This document shows, in pieces, positions 17,573-26,006 of a stretch of 64,000 nucleotides of DNA. Each line of letters starts with the position of its first letter. The stretch's first letter is position 1. The notes under the pieces are model-generated. The model was not told where the DNA came from and ran no database searches. It saw only the letters and a program-made list of their open reading frames with translations. Source of the DNA: Desulfomicrobium baculatum DSM 4028 (GTDB lineage: Bacteria; Desulfobacterota; Desulfovibrionia; Desulfovibrionales; Desulfomicrobiaceae); assembly GCF_000023225.1 (NCBI RefSeq), contig NC_013173.1, positions 994,501-1,058,500 of the forward strand, in the 5' to 3' direction. The translations under genes and the position numbers were made by a program.

Positions 17573-18204
17573 GGGTGTTCCTTGGCTCGGCGAATGATGG
17601 TTTTGAGTTCTGCGGCTGCTCGCTTCGGGTCCGGGGCCGAGATGATGGCCGAGACCACGGCCACCCCGTCGCATCCGGCGCGGATGACCTCGGTCGCGTT
17701 GCCGGGGCCGATGCCGCCGATGCCGACCAGGGGCAGGGACACGGCCGCGCGGATGAGGGCGACGCCGTCAAGGCCCAGCGCCGGGGCAGTATCGGTCTTG
17801 GTCGGGGTGGCGAAGACGGGGCTGATCCCGACATAGTCCGCGCCTTCGGCCTGCGCGCGCACGGCGTCGTCCACGCATTCGGCCGAGATGCCGATGAGCA
17901 TGTCCGTTCCGACCAGTCGGCGGGCGTCGGCGATGAGCATGTCGGTCTGGCCCAGGTGTACGCCGTCTGCGCCCACGGCCAGGGCCACGTCGAGGCGGTC
18001 GTTGATGATCAGCGGAATGCCGGTCCCGGCCAGCAGTTCCCGTACGGCCCGCGCTTCGGTCACGAACTGCCGCGTCGAGCACTCTTTTTCGCGCAACTGC
18101 ACGCAGGTCACGCCCCCGGCCACGGCGGCGCGGACGATGTCCACGGTGGAGCGGCCCAGGGACAGTCTCCGGTCCGTGACCAGGTACAGGGACAAATCAG
18201 GCAT
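17569..18204 (-). CDS. thiE: Thiamine-phosphate synthase
   Basis: A 211-residue TIM-barrel enzyme joining HMP-PP and thiazole phosphate. The motifs YLVTDRRL, CVQLREKE, LIINDRLDVALAVGADGVHLGQTD, and GISPVFATPTKTD with the diphosphate-binding GIGGIGPGN are in the expected order. It overlaps thiM by eight bases and thiD by four, so the three salvage enzymes are translationally coupled. Confidence 0.95.
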   Translation of the reverse strand: MPDLSLYLVTDRRLSLGRSTVDIVRAAVAGGVTCVQLREKECSTRQFVTEARAVRELLAGTGIPLIINDRLDVALAVGADGVHLGQTDMLIADARRLVGTDMLIGISAECVDDAVRAQAEGADYVGISPVFATPTKTDTAPALGLDGVALIRAAVSLPLVGIGGIGPGNATEVIRAGCDGVAVVSAIISAPDPKRAAAELKTIIRRAKEHP

Positions 18205-19012
18205 GGTGTTCCTCGCGGATGCGGCAGCCTTTGGCCAGGTCTTCGGGGGAGAGATTGTAGAGGGCGTCCAGAAGATGGATCTGGAAGGAGCCGGGACCGT
18301 CGGCGATGTTGCCGGCCCGTTCTCCGGCCAGCCCGAAGAAGGCCAGGGCAGTGGCGGCGGCGGAGACGGGATCCGGGTCCACGGCGTGGAAGGCTCCGAC
18401 CAGGGCCGTGGCCGAACAGCCCGTGCCCGTGACGTAGGGCATGAGCCTGTGCCCGCCTTCGATGATCAGGGTGCGATGGCCGTCGGTGACAATATCCGTG
18501 GGGCCGGTGATGGCCAGGGTCGTGCCCAGTTCGCGGGCCAGGGCGCCGGCCGCTTTGGCCGCGTCCTCGATGGAGTCGGTGGAATCCACGCCCTTGGTCG
18601 CGGAGCCCTGTCCGGCCAGGGACAGGATTTCCGAAGCGTTGCCGCGCACTACGCTGACCTTTGTCCAGGCCAGGATGGATTTGGCGGTTTCGGTGCGAAG
18701 CCCGGTCGCCCCGGAGCCCACCGGGTCAAGGATGATGGGCTTGCCCAGGGCCGAGGCCCTGCGTCCGGCCTTGAGCATGGCCGCGACCCACACGTCGGTC
18801 AGGGTGCCGATGTTGAGCACCAGCGCCCCGGCGTAGGCGACCATTTCTTCGACTTCGTTCTCGGCATGGGCCATGACCGGCGACGCGCCGCAGGCCAGGA
18901 GCACGTTGGCGGTGTAGTTCATGACCACGAAATTGGTGATGTTGTGGATCAGGGGCTTGGAACGCCTGATGGCTCGCAGATTTTCGGCTGCTTTTTGGGA
19001 CAGATCGGACAT
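18197..19012 (-). CDS. thiM: Hydroxyethylthiazole kinase
   Basis: A 271-residue enzyme phosphorylating the thiazole alcohol for thiamin salvage. Family motifs are PLIHNITNFVVMNYTANVLLA at the N-terminus, ILDPVGSGAT in the centre and YVTGTGCSATALVGAF with the catalytic cysteine in GTGCS. The start at 19012 has GAGG upstream; a longer frame would read into the riboswitch. It is the first gene after the TPP riboswitch. No de novo thiC or thiG is seen in the window. Confidence 0.95.
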   Translation of the reverse strand: MSDLSQKAAENLRAIRRSKPLIHNITNFVVMNYTANVLLACGASPVMAHAENEVEEMVAYAGALVLNIGTLTDVWVAAMLKAGRRASALGKPIILDPVGSGATGLRTETAKSILAWTKVSVVRGNASEILSLAGQGSATKGVDSTDSIEDAAKAAGALARELGTTLAITGPTDIVTDGHRTLIIEGGHRLMPYVTGTGCSATALVGAFHAVDPDPVSAAATALAFFGLAGERAGNIADGPGSFQIHLLDALYNLSPEDLAKGCRIREEHHA

Positions 19013-19083
19013 GGGATACCTCACACGAAGAGTTGTGGAGGCAGCGGAGGCGAGGAATGGTTTGCCGGCGATTGCGGCCAGTC

Positions 19084-19157
19084 TTGCAATTCCCTTCGCT
19101 GGCATGATCCAGATCAGGTTCAACGGGTATCATCTCAGGCTCCTCGCCACCCCTGCA
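19084..19157 (-). promoter_or_regulatory. TPP (THI-box) riboswitch controlling thiM-thiE-thiD and transport genes
   Basis: On the minus strand the leader reads GGGGTG, then CTGAGATGATACCC, then TTGAACCTGATCTGGATCAT and GCCAGCGAAGGGA. These are the invariant parts of the TPP aptamer: the pyrimidine-sensing CTGAGA region and the pyrophosphate-sensing arm. It ends about 70 bases before the thiM start. No obvious terminator stem with a T run lies between the aptamer and thiM, so control may be at translation initiation. Confidence 0.95.
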
Positions 19158-19364
19158 AAAACTCGTCATTGGCTAGGATAAGCGGGGGGAGGTGTCAAGA
19201 CAGGCGTGCGCCGACGCTGAATTACGCGGGCAGTTTTTTATGTATGACAACAGAATGGAGTTTTATGCGGCCTTGTGCCATGTTCTTACTGATGCGGCTG
19301 AACTTGTGGAACAGAAGTAATGACGCGTCCTTTACAAAAATTCAGCCGGCGCCGGAGTTGAGAT

Positions 19365-20027
19365 ATGATCCTGTCTGAGAAAATCGCCTTGGCCAGATCG
19401 CGGATGGTCGAGGTGCTGGAGCGTTTCGGCCCCGGCGCGGCCGTGGGCTGGACCGGCGGCAAGGACTCCACGGTGGTGCTGGCCCTGTGGAGGGAACTGC
19501 TCGCGGCCAAGAGGCTAGGTGCTCCTGTGCGGGCCCTGAATCTGGACACGGGCTGCAAGTTTCCGGAGGTGCTCGCCTTTCGCGACCGGCTGGTCCGCGA
19601 GTGGGATCTGGAACTGCACATTGTCCGGCCCGGCGTCGATCTGTCCCGCTACCCGCTGGCTGTCGACCCGGTGGCCTGCTGCGGCGATCTGAAGATCCGT
19701 CCTTTGAATGAGGCCGTGCGGGGCTTGTCCATCCCGGCGCTGTTGACGGGGGTGCGCGCCGACGAGAATCCGGACCGGGCGGACCGGCCCTGGCTGGAAG
19801 ATCACGGCGACCGCGTCCGGGTTCTGCCCATTCTGGAATGGACGGAACTGGACATCTGGACCTTCATGACGCGCGAGTCCATCCCCTGGTGTACGCTCTA
19901 CGATCAGGGCTATCGGTCGCTTGGTTGCATGCCCTGCACCTCCCGTTCGGGCCATGGCGAGCGTTCGGGCCGCGACGCGGCCAAGGAGGAGCGCATGGGG
20001 CAGCTCAGAAGCCTGGGATATTTTTAG
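19365..20027 (+). CDS. PAPS reductase-like PP-loop protein with Fe-S type cysteines
   Basis: A 220-residue protein of the PAPS reductase/FAD synthetase superfamily. The PP-loop is GWTGGKDSTV (about 25-34). ACCGDLKIRPL near 105 and GCMPCTS near 190 supply the CC...CxxC set that binds a [4Fe-4S] cluster in assimilatory APS reductases. The C-terminal catalytic-cysteine tail of true CysH (ECG(I/L)H) is not present. The protein ends shortly after the CxxC, so it may activate or transfer sulfur rather than reduce APS. It is convergent with cooA, and their ends overlap by four bases. Confidence 0.78.
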   Translation: MILSEKIALARSRMVEVLERFGPGAAVGWTGGKDSTVVLALWRELLAAKRLGAPVRALNLDTGCKFPEVLAFRDRLVREWDLELHIVRPGVDLSRYPLAVDPVACCGDLKIRPLNEAVRGLSIPALLTGVRADENPDRADRPWLEDHGDRVRVLPILEWTELDIWTFMTRESIPWCTLYDQGYRSLGCMPCTSRSGHGERSGRDAAKEERMGQLRSLGYF

Positions 20028-20704
20028 GCTTGGTCCTGCCCGGTCAGGGCTTCGAGGACGCTGATGTCGGGGATGCAGATGACGCCGCGCCCCTTGAGCT
20101 GGATGGCGTTTTCCTTGGCCAGGGCGTTCAGCAGCGAGGAAACTGTCTGACGGGAGGAGCCGATGATGGTGGCCATCTGCTCGGTGTTCAGCCCCAGGGA
20201 GACCATGCCTCCGTCGGAGCAGCCGCCGCATCCCTTGCACTCCACGCAACGCGGCATGCGCCGGGCTTCGTAGACCAGAAATTCGATGAGTCGGTTGCGT
20301 ACATCCTTGAAGGCCAGGGTGTCGATGACGGAGATGGCGTGCGAGAGAAGGTCGCCAAGCACATGGATCATGGCCGAGTTGAAGCTCGGCATGGAGCCGA
20401 GGTAGCGGCGGACTTCGGGTACCCCGGCGATCAGGATCTCAAGCTCGTCCAGGGCCTGCACAAAGGCTCTGGTGTGCGTGGCGTAGACATCCCCGCAGTC
20501 GAGCATGGCCATGGTGAATTCCTTGTCGCGATAGGCGAGGTACACGCGGGCCCGGCCCCTGGTCACGATGAATATCTGGTCCCCGGACTTGGGTTCGAAG
20601 GCCAGCACTCCCTTTGCATACTTTCGGGAAATGAAGAGCTTGCGCAGAGGGGCCATCTCCGGGCGGTCAAGGTCCTGCAGCAGCGTGGTTTCGGTCAGGC
20701 GCAT
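20024..20704 (-). CDS. cooA: CooA-like Crp/Fnr family CO-sensing regulator
   Basis: A 226-residue regulator. The N-terminal cyclic-nucleotide-like domain contains MLDCGDVYATHTRAF (about 67-81), aligning with the heme-ligand loop of CooA: the histidine is kept, while the position of the redox-switch cysteine is Ala, with a Cys nearby. The C-terminal helix-turn-helix is TEQMATIIGSSRQTVSSLLNAL. An inserted CVECKGCGGCS cluster (about 153-163) precedes it and could bind metal. It lies downstream of cooS-cooC on the same strand, as in other Desulfovibrio-type clusters. CO sensing is inferred from context and the retained histidine. Confidence 0.8.
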   Translation of the reverse strand: MRLTETTLLQDLDRPEMAPLRKLFISRKYAKGVLAFEPKSGDQIFIVTRGRARVYLAYRDKEFTMAMLDCGDVYATHTRAFVQALDELEILIAGVPEVRRYLGSMPSFNSAMIHVLGDLLSHAISVIDTLAFKDVRNRLIEFLVYEARRMPRCVECKGCGGCSDGGMVSLGLNTEQMATIIGSSRQTVSSLLNALAKENAIQLKGRGVICIPDISVLEALTGQDQA

Positions 20705-20742
20705 GATGAACTCCGGCTTTCGATCCTGGAAAAGTCGGTCTT

Positions 20743-20776
20743 GACGGGGGACTCGGTGCGAGTGTCCCGTCTTTTT
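20743..20776 (+). terminator. Possible plus-strand terminator between cooC and cooA
   Basis: GACGGG and ACTCG pair with CGAGT and CCCGTC around a GTG loop, with two central mismatches, followed by TTTTT. The T run is on the plus strand, opposite to coo transcription. It could stop read-through from the PAPS-reductase-like gene or an antisense RNA. Confidence 0.35.
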
Positions 20777-20840
20777 CCGGATTCATGCTGGCTTCCCGCC
20801 CTTGTGTCCAGCGCCGAAGGCCAGGTGTCTTTCACACCCT

Positions 20841-21617
20841 TCAGGAATTTTTACCCATTGACGCGAGCAACCGGGCGCAGGCCGCATCGACAAGAGGGCC
20901 ATCGGCCAGATTAAGGACGCTGGCCTGGGCCAGTTGCCGCTCGACCAGGCTCGGCAGGATCGGCAGGTGCACCACGTTGTCCGGCAGGCCCGTCATTTTC
21001 GGAAGTTCGGGTTCGCCCATGCCGCGATTGACCGCCAGAACCTGCCGCGTCAGTCCCAGTTCACCGGCCAGCGCGCCCACTCTGGCCGCTGTCTCCAGCG
21101 ACCGGCGGCTCGGTTCGCTGACCACCACCAGGGCGTCCACCCCGGCCACGGTCCCGCGCCCCAGATGCTCCACGCCCGCTTCCAGATCCACCAGCACGTA
21201 ATTTTCCTCCTGCAATACCAGATGGGCCAGCACGGACTTGAGCAGAGCGTTGGCCGCGCAGGCGCAACCGTCGCCGGCCCCGGTGATGGAGCCCATGGTC
21301 AGGAGGCGCTTGCGGCCCGGCCGGATGCCCCCGGCGGCGGTGACGGGCAGTTCCACGCTGAGTTCACCCGGCAGGTCGGACACATCCGGGTTGAGGCGCA
21401 GATAGCCGCCACCGATGCGCTCGCGGACCAGATCCTCGCGCGCGTTCAAGGGCACGGGCAGATCCTCGGGTCCAAGCCCGCAAGCCTGGCCGAGGCTCAG
21501 CGCCGTGTCCGCGTCCACCAGCAGCACGTCGTGTCCCTGCCTGGCCAGATAGTCTCCAAGCCAGGCGCATAAGGTGGTCTTTCCCACCCCGCCCTTGCCC
21601 GCGAATGCGATCTTCAT
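20841..21617 (-). CDS. cooC: CO dehydrogenase nickel-insertion accessory ATPase
   Basis: A 258-residue MinD/ParA-type ATPase. The deviant Walker A is KGGVGKTTLCAWLGDYLA at the N-terminus and the Walker A' region is LLVDADTALSL. The CAC pair (DGCACAANALL, about 140) matches the cysteine pair that CooC uses to bind nickel at the dimer interface. The start at 21617 follows AAGGAG. The gene is 63 bases after cooS and very likely in its operon. Confidence 0.92.
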   Translation of the reverse strand: MKIAFAGKGGVGKTTLCAWLGDYLARQGHDVLLVDADTALSLGQACGLGPEDLPVPLNAREDLVRERIGGGYLRLNPDVSDLPGELSVELPVTAAGGIRPGRKRLLTMGSITGAGDGCACAANALLKSVLAHLVLQEENYVLVDLEAGVEHLGRGTVAGVDALVVVSEPSRRSLETAARVGALAGELGLTRQVLAVNRGMGEPELPKMTGLPDNVVHLPILPSLVERQLAQASVLNLADGPLVDAACARLLASMGKNS

Positions 21618-21680
21618 GCGATTCTCCTTACAAAAGGGGGAAGTCTGCGCTTCCCCCTTTTCGTCCATTCGATTCGTTGG

Positions 21681-23564
21681 CTAAGCCGGCCAGCCCAGGG
21701 CCACTCGCTTGGCCTTGATGCGTTCATCGATCAGTTCTGCCGCCTGCAGTGGGCCGGGCTCTACCGCAAAGCATGCCCCGAAGACGTCATCGAGACCTTT
21801 CAGCGCCAGGGTCGTGATCATGGAACTGCCCAGGATGTGTGGCGGGAGCCCCAGGTGGGTGTAGATTCCGCTGGCCACGGCGTAGAGGCCGATGGCCGCC
21901 GCCTTTTCGGAGTACCATTCGGGCGCGCTGGCCGCCACGGGCAGGTCGCTGATATCAAGGCCCGCATAGTTGGCCAGTACCGCGCAGATGTGCAGGATGC
22001 GCGAGTTGTCCACGCAGCTGCCCACATGCAGCACCGGCGGGATACCCAGGGCCTGGCAGATTTCCGCCAGACCGGCCCCGGCCCGTGAGGACGCCTCAGG
22101 TTCCAGAAGCCCGGCCTTGCCCATGGCCACGGTGGCGCAGCCCGTGGCCAGCACCAGGATGTCGCGTTTGATGAGCTCCTGGGCCAGGTTCACATGCACA
22201 TGGTCGTGCTTGAGCTTGGGGTTGTTGCAGCCCACGATTCCGACCACGCCGCGCACCTTCCCGGCCTGCAGGGCCTGGATCAGGGGCTCGGGCGTACCGC
22301 CCAGGGCGCCGAGGATGGCCTCGTTGGAGAAGCCGGAGGTGATGGACATGGGCTTGGACGGAATCTCGACCTTGTCCGGGTCGCGGAGGGAGTAGGCTTC
22401 GATGGCCATGAGCACGGCTTCACGGGCCTTTTCGCGGGCGTTGTTATAGTTGAATTCCATGTGGATGCCACCGGGGAACTTGGCCTTGTCCGAGGTGGAG
22501 ACGAACTTGGTGTGGTAGCATCCGGCCACGTTCACGAGGCTCGGCATGATGCACTGGTAGTCCACGATGACCATCTCCACCGCGCCGGTGACGATGGCCA
22601 GCTCGGTCATGAGGTGGTTGCCGGCCATGGGCACGCCCTGGCGCATGAGCAGCTCGTTGCCCGTGCAGCACAGGCCCGCGATGTTGATGCCCGTGGCTCC
22701 GGCCTCTTTGGCCTTGGCCAGGATCGCGGGTTCGCGGGTCGCGGCCAGGATCATTTCCGAAACGATGGGGCTGTGGCCGTGGACCAGGATGTTGACCTGG
22801 TCCTCGCGCAATACGCCCAGATTGACGGTGGATTTGACGGGTTTGGGCGTGCCGAAGATGATGTCCGAGACTTCGGTTGCGATCATGGATCCGCCCCAGC
22901 CGTCGCCCAGGGCCACGCGGCCGGCGTGCAGGCAGATGGAGACCGGGTCGCAGTCCACGCCCATGTGCGTGCGGTGGAGCATCTCCACGCAGTCGCGGTC
23001 GATGCCGCGCGGCGTGCAGCCGAAACGCTCCCAGAGATCCTTTCGTTTCTGGGGTGCGCGGCTGCTGAAGGCCACGTTGTGGGAGCGGCACCCGTAGTCC
23101 TCGAAGAAGAGGTTTGCCAGGGCCTTGGCCCGTTCCTGCACCGACAGTCCTTCGACATCTATGCCCAGTTCCTTGCAGATGCGTTCAAGCTTGGCTTCGT
23201 CGCGGATGCCGTAGTCCGTGGTCTTGCCCTCGCCGATCGCAGCCAGGGTTTCAAGCAGGTCCCGGCCATGATCCGAATGCGCGGCCGCTCCGGCGGCCAC
23301 AAAGCGGCCGAAGTTGCGGGCCACGGTCAGATCGGCATCGGCTCCGCACACGCCGAGCATTTTCTTCGGTCCCTTGGGATTGATGCGGCAGGGGCCCATG
23401 ACGCACTTGCTGCACGTCAGGCCTTGTTCGCAGAAGGTGCAGTGCGGCGTCTGGTCTTTGAGTCGGTCCCAGACGAGGTTCACCCCCTCGCGTCCGGCCT
23501 TGGCGATCATTTTCTGGGCGTCTTCCCAGGGGCTCAGATCCGAAATTTCCCTTTCTTTGGCCAT
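21681..23564 (-). CDS. cooS: Anaerobic carbon monoxide dehydrogenase catalytic subunit
   Basis: A 627-residue Ni-Fe-S enzyme oxidising CO to CO2, of normal length for CooS. Cysteine ligands of the D and B clusters lie in HCTFCEQGLTCSKCVMGPCRI (about 42-62), and later cysteines for the Ni-containing C cluster occur in GLCCTGNELL, VGIVGCNN, ATGCATVAMG and LHVGSCVDNSR. The start at 23564 has GGAGG upstream. A CooA-type operator lies 114 bases upstream of the start. Only the ferredoxin CooF and hydrogenase genes of the hydrogen-evolving pathway are absent, so this is probably a stand-alone CODH. Confidence 0.95.
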   Translation of the reverse strand: MAKEREISDLSPWEDAQKMIAKAGREGVNLVWDRLKDQTPHCTFCEQGLTCSKCVMGPCRINPKGPKKMLGVCGADADLTVARNFGRFVAAGAAAHSDHGRDLLETLAAIGEGKTTDYGIRDEAKLERICKELGIDVEGLSVQERAKALANLFFEDYGCRSHNVAFSSRAPQKRKDLWERFGCTPRGIDRDCVEMLHRTHMGVDCDPVSICLHAGRVALGDGWGGSMIATEVSDIIFGTPKPVKSTVNLGVLREDQVNILVHGHSPIVSEMILAATREPAILAKAKEAGATGINIAGLCCTGNELLMRQGVPMAGNHLMTELAIVTGAVEMVIVDYQCIMPSLVNVAGCYHTKFVSTSDKAKFPGGIHMEFNYNNAREKAREAVLMAIEAYSLRDPDKVEIPSKPMSITSGFSNEAILGALGGTPEPLIQALQAGKVRGVVGIVGCNNPKLKHDHVHVNLAQELIKRDILVLATGCATVAMGKAGLLEPEASSRAGAGLAEICQALGIPPVLHVGSCVDNSRILHICAVLANYAGLDISDLPVAASAPEWYSEKAAAIGLYAVASGIYTHLGLPPHILGSSMITTLALKGLDDVFGACFAVEPGPLQAAELIDERIKAKRVALGWPA

Positions 23565-23677
23565 GCGTGCCCTCCTTCTCGTTTTATGGCTTGCGCCAGG
23601 TCCTGGGTGATGGGAGCTGTATTGCCGCCGTGTGGCGGTCCGACCGGAATGTCCTAGCCATAGCATGATTTTTTGTC

Positions 23678-23693
23678 TGTCGCCTAGCTGACA
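23678..23693 (-). promoter_or_regulatory. CooA-type operator upstream of cooS
   Basis: Minus-strand TGTCAGCTAGGCGACA equals the TGTCA-N6-CGACA two-half-site consensus described for CooA in Rhodospirillum rubrum. It is embedded in a slightly longer palindrome (23677-23694). It lies in the divergent spacer between cooS and ispG. A cooA-like gene is two genes downstream of cooS. Binding is inferred. Confidence 0.75.
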
Positions 23694-23759
23694 GCGGGGG
23701 GTAATTTTCGGATTTCCCGTCCTTGGCTTTGAAGACCAAATTCATTACGCTCCCCCGCC

Positions 23760-24863
23760 ATGACCCAAAACGATCCATCCGTACTTTTTCCGCGCGTAAG
23801 GACCCGCTCCCTCTCTGTGGGCGGGGTGGGCATTGGCGGGGACAACCCTGTGCGCGTGCAGTCCATGACCAACACGGATACTCGTGACGTCGACGCGACC
23901 CTGGCCCAGATCAAGGCCCTGGCCGGGGCCGGCTGCGAGATCGTGCGTCTGGCCGTGCTCGATCTGGAAGCGGCCATGGCTCTCAAAACCATCTGCGCCG
24001 CCACGCCCGTGCCGCTCATCGCGGATATCCACTTCGATTCCCGTCTGGCCGTGCAGGCCGTGGAGGCGGGCGTGAAGGGCCTGCGCATCAATCCCGGCAA
24101 CATCGGCGGGCCTGACAAGGTCGATCGGGTGGTCGACGCAGCCCGCGCGGCCGGCGTGCCCATCCGCATCGGCGTGAACAGCGGCTCCGTGGACAAGGAA
24201 CTGCTCAAAAAACACGGCGGCCCGACCCCTGCGGCCATGGTCGAGAGCGCCTTGGGACATGTGCGGTTGCTGGAAGAGCGCAAGTTTGGGGACATCAAAA
24301 TTTCGCTCAAATCCTCAAGCGTTTTGGGTACGATCGCGGCCTACCGGCTCATGGCGAAGACCGTCGATTATCCGTTGCACATCGGCGTGACCGAAGCCGG
24401 TACGGCCATGCGCGGGGCGGTCAAGTCGTCCGTGGGTCTCGGGATTCTGCTGGCCGAGGGCATCGGCGACACGCTGCGGGTTTCGCTCACCGCCGATCCC
24501 GTGGAGGAAATGCTCGTGGCCTGGGAGATCCTGCGCGCTTTGGGCCTGCGCTCCAGAGGCCCGGAGATCGTATCCTGCCCGACCTGCGGCCGTACGGAGA
24601 TAGGGCTCATCGAACTGGCCAGCGCCGTGGAAGACAGGCTGCGCGGGGTGGAGGACGTCTTCACCGTGGCGGTCATGGGCTGCGTGGTCAACGGGCCGGG
24701 CGAGGCGCGGGAGGCGGACATTGGCGTGGCCGGTGGCCGCGAGTCGGGCCTCATCTTCCGCAAGGGCGAGGTTGTGCGCAAGGTCAAGGGCCGGTCGGAG
24801 CTCTTGCCCGCCTTCATGGAAGAGCTGGAAAAATTTCTGGAGGAGCGGCGGGGCGTCGCATGA
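23760..24863 (+). CDS. ispG: 4-hydroxy-3-methylbut-2-en-1-yl diphosphate synthase
   Basis: A 367-residue [4Fe-4S] enzyme of the MEP isoprenoid pathway. The TIM-barrel domain begins VGGVGIGGDNPVRVQSMTNTDT, with LIADIHFD and LRINPGNIGG. The C-terminal sulfite-reductase-like domain has SCPTCGRTEIGL and VMGCVVNGPGEAREADIG with the three cluster cysteines. It is divergent from cooS, with the CooA box between them. dxs and ispA, acting in the same pathway, are 7-8 kb downstream. Confidence 0.96.
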   Translation: MTQNDPSVLFPRVRTRSLSVGGVGIGGDNPVRVQSMTNTDTRDVDATLAQIKALAGAGCEIVRLAVLDLEAAMALKTICAATPVPLIADIHFDSRLAVQAVEAGVKGLRINPGNIGGPDKVDRVVDAARAAGVPIRIGVNSGSVDKELLKKHGGPTPAAMVESALGHVRLLEERKFGDIKISLKSSSVLGTIAAYRLMAKTVDYPLHIGVTEAGTAMRGAVKSSVGLGILLAEGIGDTLRVSLTADPVEEMLVAWEILRALGLRSRGPEIVSCPTCGRTEIGLIELASAVEDRLRGVEDVFTVAVMGCVVNGPGEAREADIGVAGGRESGLIFRKGEVVRKVKGRSELLPAFMEELEKFLEERRGVA

Positions 24864-24917
24864 AAGCGCGCCAGCTGATTCCGGCTGATGGAAATGCCTG
24901 CCGCACGGGGGTGAGAC

Positions 24918-26006
24918 ATGTCTGGTAAGGACTTTCAGGACCGCGCCGTCGGGGCCATCATGGGCGCTTTCATCGGGGACGCCCTGGCCCTCGGACCGCA
25001 TTGGTACTACAATCTGGACGACCTGCGCCGCGACTATGGCGACTGGATCACCGGCTACACCGACCCGAAGCCTGGCCGCTATCATGCAGGCTTGCGGGCC
25101 GGGCAGCAGTCCCAGGCGGGATTCATCCTCGAACTGACGCTGGCCTCTCTGGTGGAGCGCGGCGAGTATGATGCCGAGGATTTCTGCCAGCGCATGGACT
25201 ATGAGCTGTTTTCCCTGCTCGACGGCACGCCCGTGAGCGGACCGGGGAGCTACACCAGCCAGTCCATCCGCGAGGCCTGGCGGCGGCGCGTCAAGCAAAA
25301 GCTGCCGTGGGGACAGACCGCGGGACAGGCCGACACCACCGAGGCCATCGAGCGCACCCTGGCCATCGCCGTGCGCTACGCCCTTGATCCCGCGCAGCTT
25401 GCCACGGCCGTGGCCGGTAACGCCGCCCTGACCCAGGCCGATGACCTCGTCCTGTCCCTGACCGTGGCCTTCGGCACCGTGCTCGGGCAATTGGTGCAGG
25501 GGCATCCGCTGGACACGGAGATTTCCGACCGGCTCATGAAGCTGGTCAAGACCGGGGAGCTGCCGTTTCACGCCGTGACCCGCGAGAACCTGCAGCCGCC
25601 ACGACCGGGTGATCCCGATCCGCCGCGCGCCGGGCGTTTCGCGTCTCCTGACGCGCTCCTGTCCCCTGCGTACATGGCCGCCGCAGCTGCGGACCCAGGC
25701 GTCCGCATCGAACCGGCCTGGAAGGTCTCTCTGGTCTATGGCATGCCCTGCGCCATCTACCATCAGCTGCCCGCTGCATATTACTTGGCGGCGCGCTTCC
25801 GTGACGACTTTGAATCCGCCGTGCTCCATGCCGTGAACGGCGGCGGACAGAACCAGGCCCGCGCCATCCTGACGGGCGCCCTGGTCGGGGCTCAGGCGGG
25901 ATTTTCCGGCATTCCCTGGCGCTTCACCGACGGCCTTGCGCGAGGCACCGACTTGCTGGAGCTTGCGGAGAGGCTGGCGGAGCAGGCGGCGGGGGAGGGC
26001 CGTTGA
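24918..26006 (+). CDS. ADP-ribosylglycohydrolase family protein, metal motif divergent
   Basis: A 362-residue protein with the ADP-ribosylglycohydrolase fold. The N-terminal GAIMGAFIGDALALGPHWYY corresponds to the family opening, and VNGGGQNQARAILTGALVGAQAG (about 316-338) is the usual second metal-binding block. The canonical GGDTDT is replaced here by GGGQNQ, so the two aspartates that hold the magnesium pair are missing. It may be a non-canonical or inactive relative. It overlaps the following DUF1016 fragment by four bases. Confidence 0.78.
   Translation: MSGKDFQDRAVGAIMGAFIGDALALGPHWYYNLDDLRRDYGDWITGYTDPKPGRYHAGLRAGQQSQAGFILELTLASLVERGEYDAEDFCQRMDYELFSLLDGTPVSGPGSYTSQSIREAWRRRVKQKLPWGQTAGQADTTEAIERTLAIAVRYALDPAQLATAVAGNAALTQADDLVLSLTVAFGTVLGQLVQGHPLDTEISDRLMKLVKTGELPFHAVTRENLQPPRPGDPDPPRAGRFASPDALLSPAYMAAAAADPGVRIEPAWKVSLVYGMPCAIYHQLPAAYYLAARFRDDFESAVLHAVNGGGQNQARAILTGALVGAQAGFSGIPWRFTDGLARGTDLLELAERLAEQAAGEGR

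Noticed and set aside
22194-23657. Long plus-strand open frame (487 codons) opposite cooS
   Set aside because: It shadows the CooS reading frame; composition and low-complexity His/Val/Gly content are typical of antisense of GC-rich genes.
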